Below, piece by piece: positions 56,565 to 64,000 of a stretch of DNA of 64,000 nt; within the stretch, counting starts at the first letter, position 1, and every line of letters begins with the position of its first letter. The stretch covers positions 1,240,001-1,304,000 of the forward strand of contig NSGV01000002.1 of the NCBI GenBank assembly GCA_002300355.1. Reading direction: 5' to 3'. Source of the DNA: Streptomyces sp. TLI_235. GTDB taxonomy: Bacteria; Actinomycetota; Actinomycetes; Streptomycetales; Streptomycetaceae. The notes under the pieces were generated by a model, which was not told where the DNA came from, did not search any database, and worked only from the letters and a program-made list of their open reading frames with translations. The translations under genes and the position numbers were made by a program.

Positions 56565-56810
56565 ATGGCAGCGTCACCGGAGCGGAGCAGCGGGGACATC
56601 TTCACCCCGCCGGTCGTGGTGGGCCCGCCGACCCGGGGCGCCCACCCGTACCGCCAGGTCGAGATCTACGGCCAGCCGGTCGGCCGGGCGTACGGCGAGG
56701 CGGACGTGGCGGAGTTCATCCGCCACGCGGGCGTGCCCGAGCCGGATCTGGACGACCCCGACCTGGTGGGCTGGCGCGGCGGCGACCGCACGGTCTGGTC
56801 CGCGGGCTGA
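56565..56810 (+). CDS. small hypothetical protein
   Basis: The 81-residue protein starts MAASPERSSGDIFTPPVVVG and ends DDPDLVGWRGGDRTVWSAG. It has no membrane segment. The first half is Pro/Gly-rich, and the middle helical (RAYGEADVAEFIRHAGVPEP). Streptomyces genomes have similar short proteins, without known role. No good ribosome site beyond GGTGAC is seen. Confidence 0.55.
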   Translation: MAASPERSSGDIFTPPVVVGPPTRGAHPYRQVEIYGQPVGRAYGEADVAEFIRHAGVPEPDLDDPDLVGWRGGDRTVWSAG

Positions 56811-56982
56811 CCGGGGCCGCCGGGACGGCCGGGACGGCGGGGGCGACCCACCCGGGCGGAGGCGGCCATCCAGGGCAATCCGACCACTCCAACCGCCGAC
56901 GGGCGGGCCACTGGAGTGGCCGAGCGGCCGACGTGGGGCGGTAGTGGTAACAGACCGCTCACGTCGGGTGAAGGAGTCCGCG

Positions 56983-57516
56983 ATGCCCAAGGTCCGTCCG
57001 GCTGCCGTCCTCGCCGCCGCCCTGCTCGCCGCCGTCTGCGCCGGCTGCGCCCCGGGCGACCCGAACCCGGCGCCGCTGCCGGGCCGGCCCGCGCAGCAGG
57101 AGCCTTCGACGGAGTCGCCGAGCCCGAGCGCCGAGGCCGAGCCGAGCGCGACGCCGGCGCCGGGCACCCAGGTGTCGCTGGCCGACGGCGCCGGCTTCGG
57201 GCCGATCCTGGTGGACGCCCGGGGCCGCACCCTGTACCTGTACGCGGGCGACACCTCCACGCAGTCGACCTGCTACGGCGAGTGCGCGGCGCAGTGGCCG
57301 CCGCTGACCACCACCGGCTTCCCGGTCGCCGGGACGGGGGTGGACGACGGCCTGCTGGGCGTCGGGAAGCGGACGGACGGGGTCGACCAGGTCCTCTACA
57401 AGGGGCACCCGCTGTACTACTTCGCCGAGGACGCCGAGCCCGGCGAGGCGGGCGGCCGGCAGTTCGAGCAGTGGTACGCGGTGGACGCGCTCGGCGACCG
57501 GGTGACGGGTGGCTGA
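56983..57516 (+). CDS. secreted-repeat lipoprotein (Lipoprotein_15/PF03640 type)
   Basis: The 177-residue product has a lipoprotein signal with lipobox LAAVCAGC (Cys22). A Pro/Ser/Glu linker follows. Residues of about 70-177 hold two secreted-repeat units (GFGPILVDARGRTLYLYAGD; CYGECAAQWPPLTTTGFP; VDQVLYKGHPLYYFAEDAEP), typical of PF03640 proteins. It is anchored outside the cell membrane. It has been linked to redox or electron transfer only loosely. ATG 56983 has AAGGAG upstream. Confidence 0.85.
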   Translation: MPKVRPAAVLAAALLAAVCAGCAPGDPNPAPLPGRPAQQEPSTESPSPSAEAEPSATPAPGTQVSLADGAGFGPILVDARGRTLYLYAGDTSTQSTCYGECAAQWPPLTTTGFPVAGTGVDDGLLGVGKRTDGVDQVLYKGHPLYYFAEDAEPGEAGGRQFEQWYAVDALGDRVTGG

Positions 57517-57886
57517 ACCCGGCGCGGGGCCCGGGTCGGCAGCGCCCGAACGGCACTGAATGGTGGTCTGCACCATTTTCCGGGGCTGCATAGTCTTGCA
57601 CAACGGACCCCGGAAATCTCCACCGGACCGCCTCATCATTATGCACTACTGCGGGGTTCGATACTCGACGGGCAATTCCTCAAGAGATGCTCAAATCTCG
57701 AAACCTCCAGACGACCTGCACATTCGCCAACTCGCTTAGCATTCAAGGTATTTGACGAATATTCATGATCATTTCCGTTCGACGGAGATAACTATTCGGA
57801 ATCATGGGGTTCTGTTCGACAAATCTCTCCCCCTAGCCTTGGGCAACTCTCAACCCCTGCCATTCATGGAGAGGTCAATCCCACCC
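57517..57886 (+). other. AT-rich leader/promoter region before the second APC permease
   Basis: The 370-bp gap is clearly richer in A and T than its neighbours, mainly from about 57590 to 57830. It holds two adjacent palindromes, GAATATTC (57757-57764) and ATGATCAT (57765-57772), and TTGACG at 57752, which resembles a -35 element without a good -10. The frame of the permease runs upstream into this region but without coding character. Confidence 0.5.
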
Positions 57887-59539
57887 ATGGCTTCTGTCGA
57901 CCAGCTCGCCCCGTCCTCCGCCCCGCCCACCGGCTCAGGCAGCCGATCGCTGCGGCGCGAGGTCGGGCTGATCGGCCTCCTCTGGGCCTCCGTCGGCTCG
58001 ATCATCGGCTCCGGCTGGCTGTACGGCGCGAAGAACGCCGTCATGGTCGCCGGCCCGGCGGCCCTCATCTCCTGGGGCATCGGCGCGGTCGCGATCGTCC
58101 TGCTCGCGTTCGTCCACGCCGAACTCGGCGGCCTCTTCCCCGTCGCCGGCGGCACCGCCCGCTACCCGCACTACGCCTTCGGCGGACTCGCCGGCATGTC
58201 GTTCGGCTGGTTCTCCTGGCTGCAGGCGGCGACCGTCGCCCCGATCGAGGTCGAGGCCATGATCGGCTACGCCGGTCACTGGGAGTTCGCCAAGGGCTTC
58301 CTCAACGACAACGGCACCCTCACCCCGAGCGGCTTCATCGTCGCCGTGCTGCTGATGGGCGTCTTCGTCGCGGTCAACTTCCTCGGCGTCCGCGTGCTGG
58401 CGCACACCAACTCGGTGGCGACCTGGCTGAAGATCGCCGTCCCGCTGGCCACCATCCTGGTGCTCGCGGTGACCAACTTCCACGGCGGCAACTTCACCTC
58501 GCACGGCTTCGCGCCGTTCGGCATCAAGGGCGTGCTCGCCGCGATCAGCACCAGCGGCATCATCTTCGCGCTGCTCGGCTTCGAGCAGGCCATCCAGCTG
58601 GCCGGCGAGAGCAAGAACCCCAAGCGCGACATCCCCCGCGCGGTGCTCGGCTCGGTCGCCATCGGCACCCTGATCTACGTCCTGCTGCAGGTCGTCTTCA
58701 TCGCCGCGCTGCCCGGCACCGCCTTCGCCAAGGGCTGGGAGAACCTCGACTTCCCCGGCATCTCCGGCCCGTTCGCCGGCCTGGCCACCCTGGTCGGCCT
58801 CGGCTGGCTCGCCTGGGTGCTGTACTTCGACGCCATCGTCTCCCCCGGCGGCACCGGCCTGATCTACACCACCTCCACCTCGCGCATCTCCTACGGCCTC
58901 AGCAAGAACGGCTACGCGCCGCAGCTCTTCGAGAAGGTCGACAAGCGCGGCGTGCCGTGGTTCGGCCTGACGATCTCCTTCGTCACCGGCGTCATCTGCT
59001 TCCTGCCCTTCCCGAGCTGGCAGGAGCTGGTCGGCTTCATCACCTCCGCCTCGGTGCTGATGTACGCCGGCGCCCCGCTCGCCTTCGGCGCGCTGCGCCG
59101 CCGCCTGCCGGACCGCGAGCGCTCCTACCGCCTGCCGTTCGGCGAGGTCATCGCCCCGCTGTCCTTCGTGGTCGCCACCCTGATCATCTACTGGACCGGC
59201 TGGCACACCCTGGCCCGCCTGGGCATCGCCATCCTGATCGGCTACCTGCTGCTCGGCGGCTACGCCGCCTACGCCGTCCGCAAGGGCCTGCCGAACGCGC
59301 CGCGGCTCGACTGGCGCCCGGCGCAGTGGCTGCCGGTCTACCTGGTCGGGCTCGGCCTGATCTCCTGGCAGGGCGGCTTCGGCGACGGCGCCGGCACCAT
59401 CCCGATGTGGTGGGACATGCTGCTCGTCGCGGTCTTCGCGCTCGGCATCTACCACTGGGCGATCCGGGTGGCGCTGCCCTCCGACGCGATCGACCAGAAC
59501 ATCGAGGACGTCGAGGTGGTCGACGAGGGCGGTCACTGA
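57887..59539 (+). CDS. APC-superfamily permease
   Basis: From ATG 57887 the protein has 550 residues and about 12-14 membrane segments. Core motifs are LIGLLWASVGSIIGSGWLYG, FVHAELGGLFPVAGGTARYP, IFALLGFEQAIQLAGESKNP and TSTSRISYGLSKNGYAPQLF, typical of amino acid or polyamine transporters of the APC family. An upstream start at 57752 was rejected because that part is AT-rich and lacks coding character. ATG 57866 is a possible alternative. A perfect 15-bp terminator follows at 59568. Confidence 0.88.
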   Translation: MASVDQLAPSSAPPTGSGSRSLRREVGLIGLLWASVGSIIGSGWLYGAKNAVMVAGPAALISWGIGAVAIVLLAFVHAELGGLFPVAGGTARYPHYAFGGLAGMSFGWFSWLQAATVAPIEVEAMIGYAGHWEFAKGFLNDNGTLTPSGFIVAVLLMGVFVAVNFLGVRVLAHTNSVATWLKIAVPLATILVLAVTNFHGGNFTSHGFAPFGIKGVLAAISTSGIIFALLGFEQAIQLAGESKNPKRDIPRAVLGSVAIGTLIYVLLQVVFIAALPGTAFAKGWENLDFPGISGPFAGLATLVGLGWLAWVLYFDAIVSPGGTGLIYTTSTSRISYGLSKNGYAPQLFEKVDKRGVPWFGLTISFVTGVICFLPFPSWQELVGFITSASVLMYAGAPLAFGALRRRLPDRERSYRLPFGEVIAPLSFVVATLIIYWTGWHTLARLGIAILIGYLLLGGYAAYAVRKGLPNAPRLDWRPAQWLPVYLVGLGLISWQGGFGDGAGTIPMWWDMLLVAVFALGIYHWAIRVALPSDAIDQNIEDVEVVDEGGH

Positions 59540-59567
59540 CCGGCACCCCGCACCCGCACCACGCACC

Positions 59568-59605
59568 GAAGAGCCGCCCCGGACACCCGCCCGGGGCGGC
59601 TCTTC
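59568..59605 (+). terminator. terminator of the APC permease gene
   Basis: GAAGAGCCGCCCCGG (59568-59582) pairs perfectly over 15 bp with CCGGGGCGGCTCTTC (59591-59605) around an 8-base loop. It lies 29 bases after the permease stop. It is the longest perfect hairpin noted in the window. Confidence 0.8.
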
Positions 59606-59714
59606 GCCGCTCCCGGGCACACCCGTGGGGCGGTGCGGGCGCACCCGCGGGGCGGCGTGGGCACACCCCGGAGCCGGTGCGGGCCGTTGACAAGGGCAGG
59701 GCTCCGCGGGGAAG

Positions 59715-59730
59715 CTAAGCAAGCGCTTAG
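59715..59730. promoter_or_regulatory. TetR-type operator before the acyl-CoA operon
   Basis: CTAAGC (59715-59720) and GCTTAG (59725-59730) flank AAGC. CTAAGC/GCTTAG palindromes are typical sites of TetR-family regulators of fatty acid degradation genes in actinomycetes. It lies 43 bases before the ATG at 59773, in promoter position. No TetR gene is seen nearby in the window. Confidence 0.65.
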
Positions 59731-59772
59731 TCAGCGATTCTGTCCGACCAGTCCTTCCCGAGGCGAGGGCCC

Positions 59773-60801
59773 ATGAGCGACACTCCCGAGACCCCACCCG
59801 GTCTCGACCTGGACCGGCTGCGCGAGCGGCTCGACGCGGACCTGCCGGGCACCGTCACCGGGCCCCTACGGGCGCGGCTCTTCGAGGGCGGCAAGTCCAA
59901 CCTGACCTACCTGCTGGAGGACGGCACCGGCCGCTGGGTGCTGCGCCGCCCGCCGCTCGGCCACGTGCTCGCCACCGCCCACGACATGACCCGCGAGCAC
60001 ACCGTGCTGGCCGCCCTGCACCCCACCCGGGTGCCCGTCCCGCGCCCGCTGCTGCTCGTCGAGGACAGCGAGGTGATCGGCGCGCCCTTCTACCTCATGG
60101 AGTACGTCGAGGGCACCCCGCACCGCGACGCCGCCGCCCTCGGCGCACTCGGCACCGAGCGGGTGCACGCCCTCGGCCTGCACCTCGTCGACACCCTGGT
60201 CGACCTGCACGCGGTCGAGCCCGAGGCGGTCGGGCTCGGCGCCTTCGGCCGCCCTGAGGGCTTCCTGGAGCGCCAGCTGCGCCGCTGGGGCAAGCAGCTG
60301 GACGCCTCCCGCAACCGCGAGGTGCCCGGCATCGACGAACTGCACGAGCAGCTCGCCCGCACCCTGCCCGACTCCCCCGCACCCGCCCTGGTGCACGGCG
60401 ACTACCGGCTGGACAACGTCCTGGTCGGCCCGGACGACCGGATCCGCGCCGTCCTCGACTGGGAGATGTCCACCCTCGGCGACCCGCTCACCGACCTCGG
60501 CCTGCTGGTGATGTACACCGAGCTCGCCCGCCGCTTCGACGGCGTGCTGCCCGGCGCCGCGCTCGCCCCCGGCTTCCCGGAGACCCCCGAACTGGTCGCC
60601 CGCTACGCCGCGGCCTCCGGCCGGGACGTCTCCGCGCTCGGCTGGTACACCGGCTTCGCCTCCTTCAAGCTCGCGGTCGTGCTGGAGGGCATCCACTACC
60701 GCTGGACCCAGGGCGGCACGGTCGGCGCCGGCTTCGACCGGGTCGGCGAACTCGTCCCACTGTTCGTGCAGTTCGGCCTCACCGCACTCAAGGAGCGCTG
60801 A
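59773..60801 (+). CDS. phosphotransferase-fold (APH-like) protein of the ACAD10/11 type
   Basis: The 342-residue protein has kinase-like motifs: FEGGKSNLTYLLEDG, WVLRRPPLGHVLATAHDMTR, the catalytic loop ALVHGDYRLDNVLVG and the metal site VLDWEMSTLGDPLTDLG. In ACAD10/11 this domain phosphorylates 4-hydroxyacyl-CoA, and the dehydrogenase domain then removes the phosphate. The separate dehydrogenase genes downstream fit this scheme. ATG 59773 begins the operon, just after the TetR-type site. Confidence 0.82.
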   Translation: MSDTPETPPGLDLDRLRERLDADLPGTVTGPLRARLFEGGKSNLTYLLEDGTGRWVLRRPPLGHVLATAHDMTREHTVLAALHPTRVPVPRPLLLVEDSEVIGAPFYLMEYVEGTPHRDAAALGALGTERVHALGLHLVDTLVDLHAVEPEAVGLGAFGRPEGFLERQLRRWGKQLDASRNREVPGIDELHEQLARTLPDSPAPALVHGDYRLDNVLVGPDDRIRAVLDWEMSTLGDPLTDLGLLVMYTELARRFDGVLPGAALAPGFPETPELVARYAAASGRDVSALGWYTGFASFKLAVVLEGIHYRWTQGGTVGAGFDRVGELVPLFVQFGLTALKER

Positions 60802-60804
60802 CCC

Positions 60805-62028
60805 GTGGACTTCTCCTTCGACACCCGCACCGAGGAGCACCGCTCCCGGCTCCTCGACTTCATGGACGAGTACGTGTACCCGGCCGAGCCGGTGCTCGCC
60901 GCCCAACTCGCCGACCCGGCCCGCGAACCGTGGACCATCCCGGCGGTCGTCGGCGACCTCCAGGCCGCCGCCAAGGAGCGCGGTCTGTGGAACCTCTTCC
61001 TGCCCGGCGAGTCCGGGGCCGGCCTCACCAACCTCCAGTACGCGCCGCTCGCCGAGATCACCGGCCGCTCGGTGCTGCTCGCCCCGGCCGCGCTCAACTG
61101 CGCCGCCCCGGACACCGGCAACATGGAGGTGCTCGACCAGTTCGGCAGCGAGGAGCAGCGCAAGCAGTGGCTGGAGCCGCTGCTGGCCGGCGAGATCCGC
61201 TCGGCCTTCGCGATGACCGAGCCGGACGTCGCCTCCTCGGACGCCTCCAACATCACCACCCGGATCGAGCGGGACGGCGACGAGTACGTCGTCAACGGCC
61301 GCAAGTGGTACATCACCGGCGCGATGAACCCCAACTGCCGGATCTTCATCGTGATGGGCAAGACCGACCCGACGGCGGCCAAGCACCGCCAGCAGTCGAT
61401 GATCCTCGTGCCGCGGGACACCCCGGGCGTCACCGTCAAGCGCGGCATGACCGTCTTCGGGTACGAGGACCAGGACCACGGCGGCCACGCCGAGGTGCTC
61501 TTCGACGACGTCCGGGTGCCCGCCGCCAACCTCGTCGGCGAGGAGGGCTCCGGCTTCGCCATCGCCCAGGCCCGGCTCGGACCGGGCCGGATCCACCACT
61601 GCATGCGGGCCATCGGCATCGCCGAGCGGGCTCTGGAGCTGATGTGCCGGCGGGCCGTCGACCGGATCGCCTTCGGCCGGCCGCTCGCCGACCAGGGCGT
61701 GGTGCAGGAGTGGATCGCCGAGTCCCGGGTGCGGATCGAGCAGGCCCGGCTGCTGGTGCTCAAGACCGCCTGGCTGATGGACACCGTCGGCAACCGCGGC
61801 GCGCACACCGAGATCCAGGCCATCAAGATCATCGTCCCGCAGACCGTCGAGTGGGTGCTCGACAAGGCCGTACAGGCCCACGGCGCCGCCGGTGTCAGCC
61901 AGGACACGCCGCTCGCCCAGCTCTGGGCCGGCAACCGCACCCTGCGGCTCGCCGACGGCCCCGACGAGGTGCACCGCCGCTCGCTCGCCCACCGCGAACT
62001 CAAGCGCTACCAGCAGAAGGAGGGCTGA
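60805..62028 (+). CDS. acyl-CoA dehydrogenase, ACAD10/11-type
   Basis: The 407-residue protein has RSAFAMTEPDVASSDASNIT, the substrate-site pattern YVVNGRKWYITGAMNPNCRI, GPGRIHHCMRAIGIAERALE and the end QAHGAAGVSQDTPLAQLWAG. The TEPDVASSDA variant and the size match the dehydrogenase part of ACAD10/11. It follows the phosphotransferase gene by three bases, with GTG 60805 as start. It uses FAD and would act on 4-hydroxy- or branched acyl-CoA. Confidence 0.88.
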   Translation: MDFSFDTRTEEHRSRLLDFMDEYVYPAEPVLAAQLADPAREPWTIPAVVGDLQAAAKERGLWNLFLPGESGAGLTNLQYAPLAEITGRSVLLAPAALNCAAPDTGNMEVLDQFGSEEQRKQWLEPLLAGEIRSAFAMTEPDVASSDASNITTRIERDGDEYVVNGRKWYITGAMNPNCRIFIVMGKTDPTAAKHRQQSMILVPRDTPGVTVKRGMTVFGYEDQDHGGHAEVLFDDVRVPAANLVGEEGSGFAIAQARLGPGRIHHCMRAIGIAERALELMCRRAVDRIAFGRPLADQGVVQEWIAESRVRIEQARLLVLKTAWLMDTVGNRGAHTEIQAIKIIVPQTVEWVLDKAVQAHGAAGVSQDTPLAQLWAGNRTLRLADGPDEVHRRSLAHRELKRYQQKEG

Positions 62029-62029
62029 G

Positions 62030-63214
62030 ATGGCCGTCCGTGAAGAGGACATCCGGCAGCGCGTGGCGGACCTGCTCGCCGCGCACGACCCCGCCACCAC
62101 CGAGCGGCTCGCCTTCCTGCGGGCCCGCTTCGACGCCGGCCTCGCCTGGGTGCACTTCCCCGAGGGCCTCGGCGGCCTCGGCGCCCCGCGCGCCCTGCAG
62201 GCCGTGGTGGACGCCGGGTTGGCCGCCGCCGGGGCACCCGGCAACGACCCGCGGAAGATCGGCATCGGCCTCGGCATGGCCGCCCCGACCATCCTCAAGT
62301 ACGGCACCGAGGAGCAGAAGCAGCGCTTCCTGCGGCCGCTCTGGACGGGTGAGGAGGTCTGGTGCCAGCTCTTCTCCGAACCCGGCGCCGGCTCCGACCT
62401 CGCCGCGCTCGGCACCCGGGCCGTCCTGGACGGCGACACCTGGACCGTCGACGGCCAGAAGGTGTGGACCTCCAGCGCACACACCGCCCGCTGGGCCATC
62501 CTGATCGCCCGCACCGACCCGGACGTGCCCAAGCACCAGGGCATCACCTACTTCGTCTGCGACATGACCGACCCCGGTGTCGAGGTCCGCCCGCTGCGGC
62601 AGATCACCGGCGAGGCCGAGTTCAACGAGGTCTTCCTCACCGGCGTCCGCATCCCCGACGCGCACCGGCTCGGCGCCGTCGGCGAGGGCTGGCAGGTCGC
62701 CCAGACCACGCTCAACAACGAGCGGGTCGCCATCGGCGGGCAGGCCGCGCCGCGCGAGGCCGGCATGGTCGGCGTCGTCGCCGAGACCTGGCGGGCCCGG
62801 CCCGAGCTGCGCACCCACGACCTCCACCAGCGCCTGCTCAAGGGCTGGGTGGACGCCGAGGTCGCCCGGCTCACCGGCGAACGGCTGCGCCAGCAGCTCG
62901 CCGTCGGCCAGCCCGGCCCCGAGGGCGCCGCCATGAAGCTCGCCTTCGCCCGGCTCGCCCAGGAGTTGAGCGGACTGGAGGTCGAACTCCTCGGCGAGGA
63001 CGGCCTCGCGTACGACGACTGGACGATGGTCCGGCCCGATCACGTCGACTTCACCGGCCGCGAGGCCGGCTACCGCTACCTGCGCGCCAAGGGCAACTCC
63101 ATCGAGGGCGGCACCTCGGAGATCCTGCGCAACATCATCGCCGAGCGCGTCCTCGGCCTGCCCGGCGAGCCGCGCGCCGACAAGAACGTGCCCTGGAAGG
63201 AGCTGCCGCGATGA
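62030..63214 (+). CDS. acyl-CoA dehydrogenase
   Basis: The 394-residue protein has the motifs WCQLFSEPGAGSDLAALGTR, TWTVDGQKVWTSSAHTARWA, FNEVFLTGVRIPDAHRLGAV and a C-terminal GNSIEGGTSEILRNIIAERV. The start lies one base after the upstream stop. The stop overlaps the next ATG (ATGA). It is probably one half of a heteromeric dehydrogenase with the following gene, as in FadE-type pairs of steroid or fatty acid breakdown in actinomycetes. Confidence 0.9.
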   Translation: MAVREEDIRQRVADLLAAHDPATTERLAFLRARFDAGLAWVHFPEGLGGLGAPRALQAVVDAGLAAAGAPGNDPRKIGIGLGMAAPTILKYGTEEQKQRFLRPLWTGEEVWCQLFSEPGAGSDLAALGTRAVLDGDTWTVDGQKVWTSSAHTARWAILIARTDPDVPKHQGITYFVCDMTDPGVEVRPLRQITGEAEFNEVFLTGVRIPDAHRLGAVGEGWQVAQTTLNNERVAIGGQAAPREAGMVGVVAETWRARPELRTHDLHQRLLKGWVDAEVARLTGERLRQQLAVGQPGPEGAAMKLAFARLAQELSGLEVELLGEDGLAYDDWTMVRPDHVDFTGREAGYRYLRAKGNSIEGGTSEILRNIIAERVLGLPGEPRADKNVPWKELPR

Positions 63215-64000
63215 CCGTCGCCACCGGCCCGGCCGACCTGCTGTACTCCGAGGTCGAGGAAGAACTGCGGAGCAGCGTCCGGGCGTTGCTCGCCGACCAC
63301 TGCCCGCCCGAGGCGATCCTCACCCGCTGCGAGGGGCCTGCCCCCTACGACCCGGCGCTGTGGCGCAAGCTCGCCGCCGATCTCGGCACCGCCGGCCTCC
63401 AGGTGCCCGAGGCACTCGGCGGCGCCGGCGCCTCGCTGCGCGAAACCGCCGTCGTCCTGGAGGAGTTGGGGCGCAGCGCTGCGCCGGTGCCGTTCCTCGG
63501 CAGCGTCGTGCTGGCCACGACCGCGCTGCTGGACTGCCCCCGGGAGGACGGGCTGCTGGCGGCCCTCGCGGGCGGGGAGCGGACGGCGGCGCTCGCCGTA
63601 CCGCTGTCCACTGCACCCGGCGCGGTGTTCCCGGCGACCGTGCGGGTCGACGGGGCGGGCACACTGAGCGGACGGGTCACCTCGGTGGCCGAGGCGCTGG
63701 TGGCGGACCTGCTGCTGGTGCCCGCGGTCGGGCCGGACGGGGCCGCGCTGTACGCGGTCGACGCCTCGGCGGCCGGGCTCACCGTGGCGCGGCGGACCTC
63801 ACTGGACCTCACCCGCCCCCTCGCCGACCTGGCGCTGACCGGGGTGCCGGGCCGGCCGGTCGCCGTGGGGGCGGTGGCGGAGGCCGCACTGCGGCGGGCG
63901 CTGCTCACCGGGGCCGGGCTGCTCGCCTCCGAGCAGGTGGGCGTCGCCGAGTGGTGTCTGTCCACGACCGTGGCGTACCTGAAGGAGCGGACCCAGTTCG
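63211..64000 (+). CDS. acyl-CoA dehydrogenase, 3'-truncated by the window end
   Basis: The visible part has 263 residues and starts MTVATGPADLLYSEVEEELR. It has LWRKLAADLGTAGLQVPEAL, GGAGASLRETAVVLEELGRS and AAPVPFLGSVVLATTALLDC, typical of the N-terminal half of the shorter, second chain of heteromeric acyl-CoA dehydrogenases. The frame runs through the end of the window without a stop. It is coupled to the 62030 gene by ATGA overlap. Confidence 0.88.
   Translation, partial: MTVATGPADLLYSEVEEELRSSVRALLADHCPPEAILTRCEGPAPYDPALWRKLAADLGTAGLQVPEALGGAGASLRETAVVLEELGRSAAPVPFLGSVVLATTALLDCPREDGLLAALAGGERTAALAVPLSTAPGAVFPATVRVDGAGTLSGRVTSVAEALVADLLLVPAVGPDGAALYAVDASAAGLTVARRTSLDLTRPLADLALTGVPGRPVAVGAVAEAALRRALLTGAGLLASEQVGVAEWCLSTTVAYLKERTQF

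Noticed and set aside
57752..57886. Upstream extension of the second APC permease by 45 codons
   Set aside because: The segment is AT-rich, encodes no typical permease N-terminus and lacks a ribosome site at its first ATG; the start at 57887 fits the family better.

Overview
The window is very GC-rich, codes on both strands, uses many GTG starts and 4-bp ATGA/GTGA stop-start overlaps. With these gene families it indicates a Streptomyces- or Kitasatospora-like actinomycete. No rRNA, tRNA, CRISPR array or transposase was seen.

Positions 1 to about 39.7 kb are most of a siphovirus-type prophage; its left end and any integrase lie before the window. (a) 0-8.6 kb: small early genes. A ribbon-helix-helix gene and a divergent WYL-like gene share four GTAGCTAC operators. 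A run of membrane proteins with a DUF2637 member resembles the spread (spd) genes of actinomycete conjugative elements. (b) 8.7-21.3 kb: structured DNA, then terminase small and large subunits, a portal-MuF fusion, ClpP-type protease, HK97-fold capsid, head decoration and connector genes, and two related tail-tube-type genes. (c) 21.3-30.4 kb: tail assembly chaperone with a -1 frameshift, tape measure, baseplate proteins, a secreted SGNH hydrolase, a DUF1906 lysin and two holin-like proteins, ending in a strong hairpin. (d) 30.5-39.7 kb: accessory genes, namely a Panacea-domain antitoxin with a partner gene, two lipoproteins, a gene-free segment that looks like a structured RNA with its own terminator, an HTH operon, NUDIX and XRE genes, small Cys-rich proteins, and a LuxR-type regulator divergent from a 59-residue secreted peptide carrying DSSWG twice.

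From 39.9 kb the window is host chromosome: aldehyde dehydrogenase with its GAF regulator; an olsB-plsC pair for ornithine lipid; an ECF41-type sigma factor with its oxidoreductase partner and a divergent AraC gene; VOC and YjbR-family proteins; an APC permease; a PPOX-family protein; an aldo/keto reductase; a UbiA prenyltransferase divergent from an srsABC-like phenolic-lipid operon (type III PKS, methyltransferase, FAD hydroxylase); small membrane and lipoprotein genes; a second APC permease behind an AT-rich leader; and an acyl-CoA operon (phosphotransferase-fold protein plus three acyl-CoA dehydrogenases, the last cut by the window end).

The best candidates for undescribed biology are the DSSWG peptide with its divergent regulator, the 32.27-32.82 kb structured RNA candidate, the overlapping zinc-ribbon frame at 17.08 kb, and the Panacea toxin-antitoxin pair. 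All functions are inferred from reading the sequence; no database search was possible.
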